This document shows, piece after piece, positions 44,893-64,000 of a stretch of DNA of 64,000 bases; position 1 is the stretch's first letter; each line of letters starts with the position of its first letter. This DNA comes from Hyperoplus lanceolatus (Eukaryota > Chordata > Actinopteri > Uranoscopiformes > Ammodytidae): NCBI GenBank assembly GCA_026929865.2, contig CM049410.1:9539001-9603000 (forward strand), written 5' to 3'. A program made the position numbers and the translations under genes. The notes under the pieces are model-generated. The model worked only from the letters and a program-made list of their open reading frames with translations, was not told the DNA's origin and made no database searches.

Positions 44893-45445
44893 TGTCTCTC
44901 TCTAGGTCGTCCTCAGACGAGCCCTCCATCGTTGCTTCCAGTCATCCCGATTCTCCATACATCTGGCCAGTTCATTGGTACTTTGCGCTCCTGCATCCTT
45001 CTTGAGTATATCCACGTATGTTAGTGTAGGAAGTCCTCGAGACCGATGACCATGATTTGGTTCCCATTGTACCAATTTTCTGGCTGGCAGCTCTTGGTGT
45101 CTTTGGCAGTGTCCCGCCAGTCTCATTCTTCTAGAAGCTACTTTCTCGCTAACCCTTGGTATTCCTTCATACAGGATACTGTAACATGAGTACTCTTGCT
45201 GATGTTAAGTACTGCACGCAGCATCCTGCGAGAGACTTCTGCAAGGTTGGCTTCAGGGACCAGCATTCGCTGCCGTAGAGGAGAACAGACTCTACCGTTG
45301 CATAGAAGAAGCTGAGTTTGATTTGACGGGGGAGGTTAGAGTTCCAAACACAGGTCATTCCGTTCAGGGCCCTCCATGCGAGTGCCTTCCTCACCTTTAG
45401 GTCCTGCTCGGTTGAGTTGACCCATGAGCCCAGATACTTGAAGTA
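44893..45445 (-). pseudogene. Non-LTR retrotransposon reverse-transcriptase C-terminus
   Basis: The minus strand reads FKYLGSWVNSTEQDLKVRKA, LPRQIKLSFFYATVESVLLY and YGSECWSL. After a frame change near 45150 it reads RRMRLAGHCQRHQELPARKL and RDDWKQRWRARLRTT, then a stop. These are typical C-terminal motifs of LINE reverse transcriptases in fish. The 5' part, with the catalytic core and endonuclease, is missing. The clade is not certain. Confidence 0.85.
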
Positions 45446-46569
45446 TAAATTTGTCAGAGCCCAAAAACACACACATGTTTGCTGACTCCATCTTTAGATC
45501 TCATGCACTAATCTTAATACAGCCCCATGCACACTTTCAACATCTTAAAAAAAAAATCCAAACCTCAAAAGGCCTGGTTACAGTTACTAAACTATGATTG
45601 GGCAATATCTTGAAGGGTTAAGCGAGTGGTTGGTTGTCAAATGAATTCATATTCGCTCCTTTTCTGTTTACATGACTGCTCTGCCACAGTCTGTTTTTAT
45701 CCCATGCATGCTATGCTTTTTAAAGTCACACATATAGCCACTGGATTATAAATCACAGAACTCTTCACCTGACCCCGAGTTTGTAATACGCAATGCAGCA
45801 ACTGGTAACTAATTACAGGACGTTGGTTTGAGACATCTCCTTTCATTAACAAAAGCTCCGCAGTGCAGTTTTTTCGATAAAGCAGCCTGCTTTTCAAGCC
45901 TGCCACATGGGCTGTGAATAACATTCAACTCGTAATGAGTTGTAAAAACATTGTCCTGTTACTTGAAGCCTACGCATATCACAAGCATAATTCACAATTT
46001 GTGGCATCTGTGCACCGTAAACACGGATGTGGGCACCACCAAGCTGTGGGGTGAACTAGCTCATGGTGGTGAAGAAGGTCAGTGCCAGTCAGCCGGAACA
46101 AATTAGTCCCTGTAAGTGCACCGGCCATTTCTGTAATTACTAGACTACCAGGGCTTCAGACCAGAGCGCAGGATCAAAATGGGACACAGATAATGAAGCA
46201 TGATGCAGGAAACACCCTCCATGACAATTTGCTTTTTTTTTTTTTTTTACGAAAACTTAACGCTTCATTGAAAGGATGAAAAAAAGAAGCAGGTTTGTGG
46301 TCCTGCAGTTGGCCGGAGGGGTCGAGCACTTCACTCCGCTATTGCAGCTGTGTTGTCTTAAGCCAGCAGGGACTTTTACAAAACAACGTAATTCGATGGA
46401 AACAGTTAGCACAGCATTGCAACAACTTCACCAAATGACATCTATAATTTCTCATTAACCTTTCCCAAGCAAAGAATGTGTTGCAATTTTTCATCTCTGA
46501 AAAAAAAGCACGTCAGCATTAGTAGATCGTTCGTTCCAACCTGTTTGAAGAGAGAGTCCCCCACACCTC

Positions 46570-46685
<116 letters not shown>

Positions 46686-47115
46686 AATTCCCTTTTATAT
46701 GTTTGAAGGAGGGAGTGGAGCAAAAAGTGTTTAGATGAAGGCTTTGAAGTAAATGCGTCTTTGTAATGACACCCCTCATATTTGTCGAAGCATACCATGC
46801 GTAGCTGAGTGCCTGCTTCCCTCAGCAAAGGTGTTTGATACAGTCCTGGAATGACACCAAAACTTCGCACTCCAGGCATGTGTTTCAAGAGGAGATCTTT
46901 GTCATGAGCGACCGCAGTGTTCTGGCAGGAGATGCAGGGCGGGTGGTATATATACCCGTATCTTACAGGAAACAATAGCGTCTACTCAAGAAACGTCTCA
47001 AGTTCACAGGTACAACACATGGTTAACAGCATATGTGGGGCAAGTATCTCGTTCCACAGCGGCCTGTTTCCCCTCCCAACTCGTACACTGACGGAAGATA
47101 AAAGAGGAATAACAC

Positions 47116-47228
<113 letters not shown>

Positions 47229-47642
47229 AGCGACTTCAAAGCTACAGAAGAATTTCTTTAAACGTGGTTCTCCATAGACCACATCAAACACTATGGGAGG
47301 GAGGGAGCCGGGCTGGGTTCATGCGTGAGAGCTTGTACATACATGGATGCGTGCGAGTGCAAGTGTGTGCATCACAACATGGCGCAAAGTTACAGAAATG
47401 CATCCAGGCTTTTGCTACTCAAGCCCCAGTGTGTAGAAGAAAAAAAAGGCTGTCGGCTTCGATTAAAGAGTTTTTGGAGTGTGTGTGTTTGTGTGTGTTT
47501 CTTATCGTTCTGGGGGGCCTCTTCAGCACCCAGAGAGCTCTTCAGCGCAGCGGCTGCCAAGGAGACGATCAGAGGGTGGCCCTGCAGCCCACACACACGC
47601 TCACGCATACTCACCCTGCCGCATTAGGGCTCCCATCATGTA

Positions 47643-47773
<131 letters not shown>

Positions 47774-49327
47774 TGTGCTCTTTTATTGTGTATAAACCAG
47801 AGTGGATATTGATTGTTTTAAACAGAACGTTTACGACGCAAGTGCTATTCCTAGGGCTTAGAGTACACCCACACACGTTTTCCCCCATGACACACGCAAG
47901 CAATACGAACACACGCACACATACAGCAATGCACAAACAAACAGGGATATTGAAAACAGTCATTCTTGACATTCCTGTAAAACCCTGAAGTAGCATCTGC
48001 TGGCAACACTACACAATCACCACGGAAGAAATCCAATCATGACCTTTCTCTTGTTTTAAACGAGGATGCCTGTGCAGTTTCCGATCATGCTTTTCAGGCT
48101 TTGCCCAGTAAAGCACTGTTGGAAAAAGAAGGGCTGCTTCAATTGGCTCTGTGTATGGCATTCTAGTCTGAGGTTTGTGTACCGTCTGACCCTACGTCTC
48201 CTTTTCTTCCTTTCTTTTTCAAGGTTTTCCTAGTTGTCCGTTATTCTGGCACTCTGGCAGACGAGCCATTGTGGGCCTGTATCCTTCCTGTCGGCCTTCT
48301 CATTGGGTGTCTGTCTGCCTGCTGCTGTCCTTACCGCAGTCTGTCTGAATTAAACCCTGCCTGTCTGGCTGGCTATCTTCTTGTTACTTTCTTCTTACTT
48401 GGGAACACAAGCTATGGTCTAAATGCATGCAAACATTCGCCAGTTGCATTTTTTTGATCGTAAACTAAAATACCGTTTTGGTTTATGTTAAAAATTTAAA
48501 AATTCAACGCTAGATGAAGAGTCATCCTAACACATGTTTCCGACATGAATAGGCTATGTATGATTTACCAGATCTTTATTTAAAACAAGAAACTACTTTT
48601 ATACCAATTATATTGATACCTGAGTCTATATACATCTTGTCAGCTTTGAACCATATCGAGATACTTTGTTAGTTTGCGAATGTTGTGGAGTTGGGTGCAT
48701 GTGTTTAACCCCCCACTCCCTCCAGCTTTACTGCAGGAAGCAGTGTGGTGTATGAAACTGTGATCATGACAGTTGACAACTTTTTTTTTGAAAGTTAATG
48801 GCTGTTGATTTATAGTATACTTCTGTCACTCAGGACAACTATTCATTATTTTTTACCCACACTATACGTTTTGGGTATGGAGGCTTCAAAATAAAGCAGT
48901 GCAGCATATTCTATTACCTCAATAAATGCTAATAAACAGGAAGAATGTAAAAATAATACATAAGTAAGTATATTACTGATACTAATATTATAAATTAAAT
49001 GCAGCTGAATGACACCTAATCCTAAATGTAACTAATTATTTTAGTTTTGCCCTAACAAATGAAGGCGGGGACATACATTAGGAATGTAAATGAGTTATGT
49101 ATATGATCTGGGCCTGACAACTGATGGGACCAATGCGGACCAATACTATTCCAGTCTGGGTCAGTTGGTGCAGATGGTCGGCAGATACAATTACATAGGT
49201 TCATAAAGATTTTACCTCAAAATATTTGACATTTAAGACTGACATTTGTTTTTCCATCTAGTCTTCACCGTCCTTTTTTTTTTAATCTTTTACCTTTTCA
49301 GGGCAAATGCCACCTTGTATAGACAAT

Positions 49328-49668
49328 GGGGCGACCGTGGCTCAGGTGGTTAAGCGGGTTGGCCAATGATCCAAGGGTTGGCGGTTCGATCCCTGCTCTG
49401 CCACCTGTGTCATGGTTGTTGTGTCCTTGGGCAAGACACTTCACCCACCTTGCCTCGTGTGAATGTGTATGACTGCTGTATGTTTGAGGAAGTGGTCAGA
49501 GGGGCCGTAGGCACTGAATGGCAGCCACGCTTCCGTCAGTCTGCCCCAGGTTAGTTATGGTAGTTTACCACCACCAGTATGACTGTGTGTGAATGAATGG
49601 AACCTGGAACCCTGTAAAGCGTCTTTGAGTGCCTTGAAAATCTCTACATAAATCCAATCCATTATTAA
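49328..49668 (+). mobile_element. tRNA-derived SINE (V-SINE-like)
   Basis: A tRNA-like head has box A (TGGCTCAGGTGGTTAAG) and box B (GGTTCGATCCC). Next comes the conserved middle TGTGTCCTTGGGCAAGACAC and CAGTCTGCCCCAGGTTAG, then a LINE-like tail (CCTTGAAAATCTCTACATAA) ending in ATTATTA. The order is that of fish tRNA-SINEs. Clear target duplications were not found, so it is probably old. Confidence 0.85.
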
Positions 49669-54025
<4,357 letters not shown>

Positions 54026-54043
54026 AAAAGTGTTAGATTCAGG

Positions 54044-54211
54044 GGGGGGGGCGCCCTTAGCTCAGTTGGTAGGGCGTCCCCCCATGGGCCTCGGCCAGCA
54101 GCGGACCCGGGTTCGATTCCAGCCCGCGGTTGTTCTCTGCATGTCACTCCCCTCTCTGCCCCATTTCTTTACACTATCAATAAAGCTTAAAAATGCCAAA
54201 AAAAAAATAGA
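54044..54211 (+). mobile_element. Young tRNA-derived SINE with perfect 18-bp duplication
   Basis: GCGCCCTTAGCTCAGTTGGT is a tRNA-like start with box A. Box B is GGGTTCGATTCC. The tail TCAATAAAGCTTAAAAATGCC ends in an A-run. AAAAGTGTTAGATTCAGG occurs on both sides (54026-54043 and 54212-54229). The perfect duplication indicates a recent LINE-driven insertion. The head does not fold as a full functional tRNA. Confidence 0.9.
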
Positions 54212-55559
54212 AAAAGTGTTAGATTCAGGAAATAGCATAGGCCGATATTTGCTTTCTTACTGAGAGCCATATGAGAAGATAAAAAAAAAACTCTTTAGGA
54301 CACTACAGCTAGCAGTCGGTTAGCTTAGTTTAGCACAAAGACTGGAAGCAGCTTACAAACTACAACTTGCAGCACCAAAACAAGGTTAAATGTTTCTAAT
54401 ATAAGCTAACCAGTGTCTAGCTGTAGCTTCATCTTGACTCTTGACACGAGAGTGTTATCAATCTTCATCTCTCAGCAAGAAATCAAATATACACTATTTT
54501 CCAAATATTAAACTATTCCTTCACATAAATGATGCAAGTTTTGATAGGCCTCAAAACTTCTCCAGTGTAGCCAAATACCTTCCCAGTTTGATACACTGGT
54601 AAACAACTCTGCCATGCAAGCAATTAAACAGCAATTTGTGACCAAAGGAGCCTCTTAAATTGCCTGTAGAGGGTCTATCTTTGGAGCAGAGCTTCCTAAA
54701 TGCACTATTTAAGGTAAACTACATTAAATGTGAGGTAATTAGCGTGCCACAGAACAGACCACAAACTGCTAATTGTGCTGCCTGTGGTTGTCTCTGCTTG
54801 CCTCCACCCAGCAGAGGCTGCAGATTGCTCTTACTAAAAGCCTCAGCATCTATTCTGCACAAGATCATTGTCCAGCACGCAAACAGTAATTGTCAGCTGA
54901 GGTGAGATACAAAAACACGTCTGATTGCAGGCCTAGGCGAGACACTATAAGGTGTATTTCTTCTTTGTTCACCTCAAGCTGTGCACAGGGTGGTGCACCA
55001 GCAAACAAACAAAAAAATGTACATATGTGAGTAAGAGTGTGCAGTGTGCCCATGTTTGTGCAAGGAGGGGCGAGTGGGTGAAATATGTGGGCGTCTGTGG
55101 GGGAGTCGTGAGATGATTTTTACAGGCACTGATTCACCCGAGGGCATCCGTGTCCAGGCCTGTTTAAGACGTGCCGGGTCCCAGGCGTTGGGAATGGCGC
55201 GCTCAGTTACAGCAGGATCACGCAAAGGCTCCCTGAGGCGAAGCAGGAGTTGCCGACGCAGACAAAGTCATGAAGATCTGTGGTCTTTTTTTGTGTTGGC
55301 AGAAAAATGCTGCATGTGAGCGTTTGCCCCTGGAAACTGCTGGCGCTGCACCTTTTCCCTGAACTATCCATAACCTGTGAAAATCCCTGTGGATTTCTAT
55401 AACACTGACTCAAGCTAAAGTAAAAAGCACATGAATCCCATAGCTATATTACTGATTTTTAGTAGATGTTGTTTATATTACACATTAAATGTTTGAGGGT
55501 GTGTCTGTGTGACTTATAACTTACTCACTCAGCTGTCATGGAGCTGAACTCTGCACCTT

Positions 55560-55860
55560 AAGGTCTCCGTCGGCCGGTGACGTCATTCCCATCAAGGTCA
55601 TGACCCCCACCCCCCGTCCCGTTATTCGTATCCCCCTGAAGGGATTCCCTAGTCTGACTTTACCTAAAGTATGACGTCCTGCTGTCTAGCACTACAAAAA
55701 GTTTCCGCTGTGTTTATTTGGACTGGAGGGGAATCCAGGAAGTGGACTAGACACTGAGGAAGAGACTCAACACAGACACAAAAAAAACCAACTGCTGACA
55801 GTTAAGGAAGAAAAGGGGAGTTTTTCAGAGCACATGGGATTGTTCACACACACAAACACA
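55560..55860. promoter_or_regulatory. Candidate CRE-bearing promoter or enhancer
   Basis: A full palindromic CRE, TGACGTCA, lies at 55578-55585, and a second TGACGTC half-type site at 55672-55678. The region is GC-richer than its surroundings and free of repeats. A TATA-like CTACAAAAAG follows about 20 bp after the second site. No coding exon is recognised downstream, so this may be a distal enhancer, an untranslated first exon or chance. Confidence 0.3.
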
Positions 55861-56367
55861 GCTTAGATAAAGACGATTTTTTTTAGTGGCAATCAAAGAG
55901 ATGTGGGCCGCAGTGGGAGCAGAAATGAAGGAGCAGCTGTTTTCAAATCCACCAAAGAAGGAAATAATTGTAAGGGCTGATGATTTACATTTTTGTTAAA
56001 AAAAAAACTTTTAAAAAAAATAAATGAAAACAGATCATGAACTCCACCACAGAGGCTGACATGGCAATCCTCTGGAGGCATTTTCTTTTAAGAAAAGCCA
56101 ACACCACGTTTTGGCCATGTGGCAGATAAAGAAGCATTAGGAAAACACACACATAGCGGCGTGGCTGTGGCTGTGTGACCGAAAGCCAAACCATAACCGA
56201 GAAGACCCACTCAAAGGAAAAGCCTGTTAGACGGCAAACGGGCTGGGATCAAATGTGTGTCGACTTTGGTGGAGGAGAGGAATTCATGCAGAATTTTTAT
56301 TTACCACTTCAAGAATGTGCGGATAAAATGTCAGCTATCTCCAATCTCTGCCTCTCCTAAACTGACA

Positions 56368-56519
<152 letters not shown>

Positions 56520-58254
56520 GGAAATATCTGGAGCCAATTGTTCTCTCATGCCACAACACCCTCACCCCCGCATTCCCCTCCGTTATACTAAATGTCCTCT
56601 TGCGCTACAGGCTCCCTGGCTTATAACCGTGAACACGGCCACCATCATTAGGGGCACATTCTGCATTCATTACCACGATTACATGTTCTTGAACAACAGA
56701 CTAATAAACAGAGAAAGAGGGGAAGGAATGAAGGAGGATGGGACACACAAACAAAGCCACAGGGACAAAGCCAAACATGTCGACCTCTGGCGCTAACATC
56801 AGTGACCCCAAGACTGACTGACGAACAGTTTTTTTTCTATCACGTCTCCCCTCTTGCCCTCCTCAGAAAACAGGCCCACTGCCTGTAGGGAGGCAGGCTT
56901 GGCCACCTGACTCACTGCTCCTAAAGGGCAGCTTGAGGTTAACTGAGCACAGGATTTGTAAAGGAGATCTGAGAGGGTCCCCGCAGTGGGCACGGCCGTA
57001 CACAGCACTGTGCATGGGAAGATAAAGCTGCCCAACAGGCTCGTCCCCATTTATCATAAAGAAGTGAGCAAGACGTTGTGACAAGGCTGATGCACCCAGG
57101 GGTCACAAATCTTCCAGGGACGTACGAGACAAGTTGCCCTTTTTTTAAACTCCTAGATTTTTCTGGGAAGCAGCAACAATTAAAAGTATTTTAGTGTCTT
57201 CATGGATTTCATGGCACATAACAGTTGAGAGAAAATGTATGAACATTTTAGGACAAGCAGTATAAAATGTGCGGATGTGTGATCCGCACATTTTTTGTGA
57301 TGGATGTACAGATTTTCTACTACTAGCCCATTTGGACTCAGCTGTGCTACACACCTCTTTCGCTGCCTTTGGCACAGGCGTAGGCGCAGTCTCTTTTCCC
57401 TCCAACCATTGCCTCACAGAAGATCGGCAACATCTTTTTTTAACTTGCTTTGGCAGCATTTTGAGTCTCGCAGGGGTCCATCACCATGTCTGATTAATGG
57501 CTGCTTACCTTGGAAATAATTTCAGTCTAGCTTTTTGCCAAACTTGTGTTAAATTTCCATTAATAGACACTGAAGAAAGAGTGAAGCCGTTCTACCACCC
57601 TCTGTTAGTTGCAATTGGGCACAGTGGTGTTTGAGCGAATAGCTAACTTCAGCATTAACATTCTCACAATGACGATGCTATAGGTCTTTATTTTTATGAA
57701 ATTAAGAAGTAGATGCATTTTCAGCTTCTTGTTGTATTACTCATAAATATAATGCATGACATACCAGAGAAGGGTAAAACATATTCTGAGTCAAGGTAAA
57801 GTTAAGGTGAAGTTAAGGTAAAGTATTAATAGGCCAATAACAGGTATCAAATCAAGTATACGATACAGCTGTCCTCCCTACGAATATAATTTGAACAGCC
57901 CCTTACTTAACAATGGTCACCAATTTACATTAGTGTATTAGCATACTAATTAGCACAAAGTGCAGATGAGACTTATTGGAATGGCATTAGTTTCACCAGC
58001 ATTTGTTCATAAACCAAGAAGCTAAAAGAATAGCAAAGGAACCACATCAAGGCAGGCATGAAGGTGCCAAACGTAATGGCAATCAACCCAGTAGTTGTAA
58101 TGCATTTCACCAAAAGCCACCGTTGTGAACCTCATGGTGGTGCTATGACAACAGGTTAGGGGGTCACAAACATGGTTCTAATTAATCCTCTGGGGACTAT
58201 GACTGTCTGCACATATTCTCATGGCCATCCAAACTGACTTTCAGCCTGACGTTG

Positions 58255-58745
58255 CCATTAGATAAGATACAGTAAATGAGATGATCTGTTATTGGTCCCA
58301 GAGAGGGGGCATTTTTGGATGGTGCCATAAACTAAAGAAACATACATAGTATGTTTACAAAAATAGCAGGATATAAGATATTATTAATGTACAGAGGTAT
58401 TACACATGGGTGGATTGTCAGTTGTGATGTGGTCTACTCTACGGGAAGCAGTGCTGGTGGAAAAGTCCGAGAGTTGCAGGAGGGAAGGACCTGCTGCGTC
58501 TCTCCTTCACACATTTCGGGTGAAGCAGCCCGTCACTGAGGGAGCTGCCCAGTGCTGTTAAAGTATCCAGCAAGGATATTAGCTTAGCCATCGTTCTCCT
58601 TTCTCCCATTGCCTATGCTTGGCCGAGAGGGTGTCTGAGGACAGAGCTGGCCTCTGTCCAGTCTCTTCCTGTCAGCAGTAGAGATGCTGCTGCTGGCCGA
58701 ACAGCCCATGGAAGAAGACTGGGGTCACCCTAAGAGTCAACTAGA
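58255..58745 (-). pseudogene. Rex/L2-like LINE 3' fragment
   Basis: Plus-strand GCAGGAGGGAAGGACCTGC, GTCACTGAGGGAGCTGCCCA and CTGTCCAGTCTCTTCCTGTC are the complement of a widespread fish LINE reverse-transcriptase C-terminus and 3' tail. The minus strand preserves scattered residues only, with many stops. It is a dead 5'-truncated copy. Confidence 0.65.
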
Positions 58746-59866
58746 AATACAGCCTAGCAGTTAAATGTCGAACTGCGTAACATTGTGGAATGCTGAAAGT
58801 ACAGTGGTGAAAGGCAATGCTTTCAAGAAGGTAAAGCTTCAAGGTAGAGGTCATTGCAACCTTGTTTGCTATTTTTACACAATTATTTCTAAGATGATTT
58901 TATTAGTGCATGGGTCTTTCACTGCGACACAATTTCAATTCCACTTATATTAAGGCAGGTTGAGATTAAGACCTCAATGATGCTTTCATATCGATGCAGT
59001 CATGCAATATTAGATGCACTTATGCCATGCCAGTCTTGGAATCAATCAAGCGTCTCCGATTAGAAATCTGGTGACCTTTGGCCTTTTAATTACTGCTAGT
59101 CGAAGGTTAAGTGAGACTGAAGACGGCAGTGTTTCAGCGGGCTATGTGTTAAAAGATCAACATCATGTGTTTGGCACTGATGGAGCGGCGAGGAGGAAAA
59201 CACCACCAGGCCATCATGTGATGTTGACAAGGATGATAATGATGATGATGATGCAAACCATGATGGATCCCTCTATTAATAGAGCTGGCAATAAAGCAAC
59301 CACAGTCACAAAGGAGAACAGCAACGCTATGGATGAGAGGCCCCATTATGTCCAAATGAAGGAGTCAGCCACTCTGTCAAGAGGGCACTTTACAAACAAA
59401 CCTCATTTGACTGAGCCTGCCTTTCTCTTCCCCCCCTGCCTTGCCCACGCTCACCCCGGCTCTTTTCTGCTGAGTGGGTGTTTGGAGGAGTTGTGAAGGT
59501 CAGGGGAAAGACTCTGAGGCGGGGAGACAGCTCGGGGGGCTTTGACCTCCGATTGGCCCCAGCTTGCCCTGGCTGCTCTGAGTCACCGAAGACTGGGCCG
59601 TCGTCGCACCAACCAAAGAAAAGGAGTTTGCCATTGTGAAGATGCAGACAACAAGTATAGGCTGCTGCCCTTGTCTCACAAAAGGAGAGTTGTGCAGAGG
59701 TGGTGAGGCACAATGGGACGGTTTGAGAGGAGGAGGAGGGAAGAGCTCAATCGTCTCTATAAGAACCTCATTGTGAAGGCCTGCCTTGTGAAAAGACAGA
59801 GTCCATAGACTGAAAAAATGGAGGGGATTTTCCTGCATGAAGTGAGGAGCAGAAAGAAAGCTTTTT
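58746..59866. other. Intergenic, no gene seen
   Basis: A 160-codon plus-strand open frame (59014-59496) includes a methionine run from GATGATGAT and has no recognisable domain. Nothing else is supported. Confidence 0.5.
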
Positions 59867-60599
59867 AAGTGACTTTGACCATGGCAATATTGAGGGTGCC
59901 AGGAGGGCTGGTATGAGTATTTCAGAAACTGCTGATCTACTGGGATTTTCACTCTGAACCATCTCTAGGGTTTACAGAGAATGGTCCGAAAAAGAAAAAA
60001 TATCCAGTGAGCGACATTTGTGTGGACGTAAAATGCCTTGTTGAAGTCAGAGGTCAGTGGAGGATGGGCATACTGGTTCGAGATGATAGAAAGGCAACAG
60101 TAACTCTAATAACCACTCGTTACAACCAGGTTATGCAGAATACCATCTCTGAACGCAAAACACGACCAACCTTGAAGCAGATGGGCTACAGCAACAGAAG
60201 ACCCCACCCGGTGCCACTCCTGTCAGATAAAAACATGAAAATGAGGCTACAATTCTCACAGGATCACCAATATTGGACAATAGAAGATTGAAACATCATG
60301 CCTGGTCTGAGGATTCTTGATTTCAGTTACGACATTCAGATGGCAGGTTCATAATTTGGCGTAAACAACATGAAAGTATGGATCCATCCTGCCGTGCACC
60401 ATCAACCATGCCATGTTCAAAGTCACCGAAACCCCCTTTCTTACCCATTCTGATGCTCGATTTCACTTCAGTACATTGTCTTGACCATGTCTAAATGCAT
60501 AAATGCATTAAATTGCTGCCATGTGATCGGCTGATAAGCTTTTTGTTTTTATAAGCCATTGAACAGGTGTACCTAATAAAGTGGCCGGAGAGTGTATAC
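59867..60599 (+). mobile_element. Internally deleted Tc1-like element
   Basis: Contains decayed N-terminal transposase coding: GGCTGGTATGAGTATTTCAG, ACCATCTCTAGGGTTTACAG and CAACAGTAACTCTAATAACC belong to the helix-turn-helix half of a well-known fish Tc1 family. The sequence then jumps near 60400 to the 3' terminus GTACCTAATAAAGTGGCCGG..AGTGTATA. The DDE catalytic half is deleted, and the 5' inverted repeat is missing or unrecognisable. Confidence 0.88.
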
Positions 60600-63165
<2,566 letters not shown>

Positions 63166-63265
63166 CAAAATCAGAATCAGAATTAGTCTTATTGGAAAGT
63201 ACGTTTTCACATTTTAGCTGTGGTCTTGCACACAATGAACACATAATTAACATACATCTAGAGAA
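63166..63265. mobile_element. Probable LINE 3' tail fragment
   Basis: AAAATCAGAATCAGAATTAG followed by TCTTATTGG..AAGTA resembles the common fish LINE-derived motif (AATCAGAATCAG..TTTATTGGCCAAGTA). It is short and diverged. Confidence 0.45.
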
Positions 63266-63800
63266 TATAAGTAATAGGCATGTTAAAGTGGCTAAAAGGA
63301 ACTTTCAGTTTTTATTGATTCCAGTGCCCCCTTTGGACAAATGCGGTAGTGTTTAGTGTCTTTGCCAGCACGTGCCGGCGATGCGTGCATTTGTTTAGGA
63401 AGCTAGTAATAGAGAGAGAGCAGGGTGCATCGCCATGAGGTAAAGTATCTGTATGTGACTGTCGGATTAATAATGGTAATATGACGGTGGTGAAGCAAAG
63501 TAAACTTTGATATAGTACCGATTAAAAGCCTCTCGTGTCTACCTGCCATAAATAGTTTTGTCTGGTTTTGGGGGATATTGTACACAGAAAAAGGCAATCA
63601 ATCATAATAACTATATAAAAATAGCGTTGTTTTTGCTGTCTCGTTTGCTGTTGGAGGTCATTTATGATCAACAGAGGGAAATTTTCATAGTTTCATAAAC
63701 AGTTAAAGGTTCCTCGTCTGAGGTTTAAAGAATATAAAAGTAAAAGAAATATTTAAAATAAAATACGTTAAGAAAGAAATATGTGTAATTGTCTATTTAA

Positions 63801-64000
63801 AGGTGCTGTAAGTGAAATGGATCTTTTAGCTAACTTCCTGTCAGTTACTGCAGTTAGCGGTCCCCTCGCTCGTCCCTACTTCACCACATTAATGCACTGC
63901 GGTCTTCAAGCAGCGAGTTATCTAGCATCATCTCAGATCCATAAGTGTGATAAAACACGATAAAAACCATCAAAACAGACATTGGGAAGGATTTTGACCT
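63801..64000. mobile_element. TTAA-target MITE, cut by the window end
   Basis: Begins AGGTGCTGTAAGTGAAATGG after TTAA (63797-63800). It shares CTTTTAGCTAACTTCCTGTC and AGCGGTCCCCTC with the reverse complement of the 25393-25735 element. The far end lies outside the window. Confidence 0.75.

Noticed and set aside
49328..49400. Second tRNA-like head
   Set aside because: Part of a longer V-SINE-like repeat with the conserved middle and tail.
54050..54130. Possible tRNA gene with A and B boxes
   Set aside because: The anticodon arm and acceptor pairing do not form a sound tRNA. A LINE-like tail and 18-bp target duplications show it is a SINE.
59014..59496. 160-codon plus-strand open frame
   Set aside because: Contains a Met run from a GAT repeat. 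Competing open frames exist on the other strand and no domain is recognised.

Overview
The window is genomic DNA of a bony fish, most likely a percomorph teleost. It carries one complete spliced gene. Around that gene are Tc1-like, hAT, Harbinger and TTAA-target DNA transposons, tRNA-derived SINEs, Rex/L2-type LINE tails and long (CA)n arrays, a mix typical of teleosts. I read the gene and the element boundaries directly from the sequence. The species, and anything beyond the window edges, is inference.

Bases 1583-20172 (minus strand) hold a full hook2 gene. I could join 23 coding exons with consistent reading phase into a 709-residue protein, close to the 719 residues I recall for human HOOK2. 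It has the N-terminal Hook domain that binds dynein light intermediate chain, a long central coiled coil, and the conserved C-terminal tail that binds FTS/FHIP. Unusual gene features are a 6-nt micro-exon, a GC-AG intron, and a (CA)n tract starting 9 nt into intron 9. The introns hold two Tc1-like elements rearranged into large fold-backs (5594-7230, 9374-10940), a hAT element with an 8-bp target duplication (13035-14339), and one Harbinger-like element inserted in another (15230-16448).

Bases 20400-64000 contain no host protein-coding gene that I can support. The main structure is a stack of nested DNA transposons at 25881-31692. A ~600-bp TTAA-target element (A1) was split by a 5.3-kb element with very long terminal inverted repeats (B). 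B contains element D, which is itself split by element C. B's right repeat carries a 78-bp tandem array and a second TTAA element (A2), nearly identical to a free copy (A3) at 35156-35758. B also holds a decayed, spliced CCDC106-like coding sequence.

The rest is intergenic: seventeen dinucleotide arrays, two tRNA-derived SINEs, LINE reverse-transcriptase remnants at 44893-45445 and 58255-58745, a Tc1 remnant at 59867-60599, a possible CRE-bearing promoter or enhancer near 55.6 kb, and several AT-rich, moderately complex stretches that could be conserved regulatory DNA. In human, JUNB lies near HOOK2, so a junb gene beyond the right edge is plausible, but it is not in this window.
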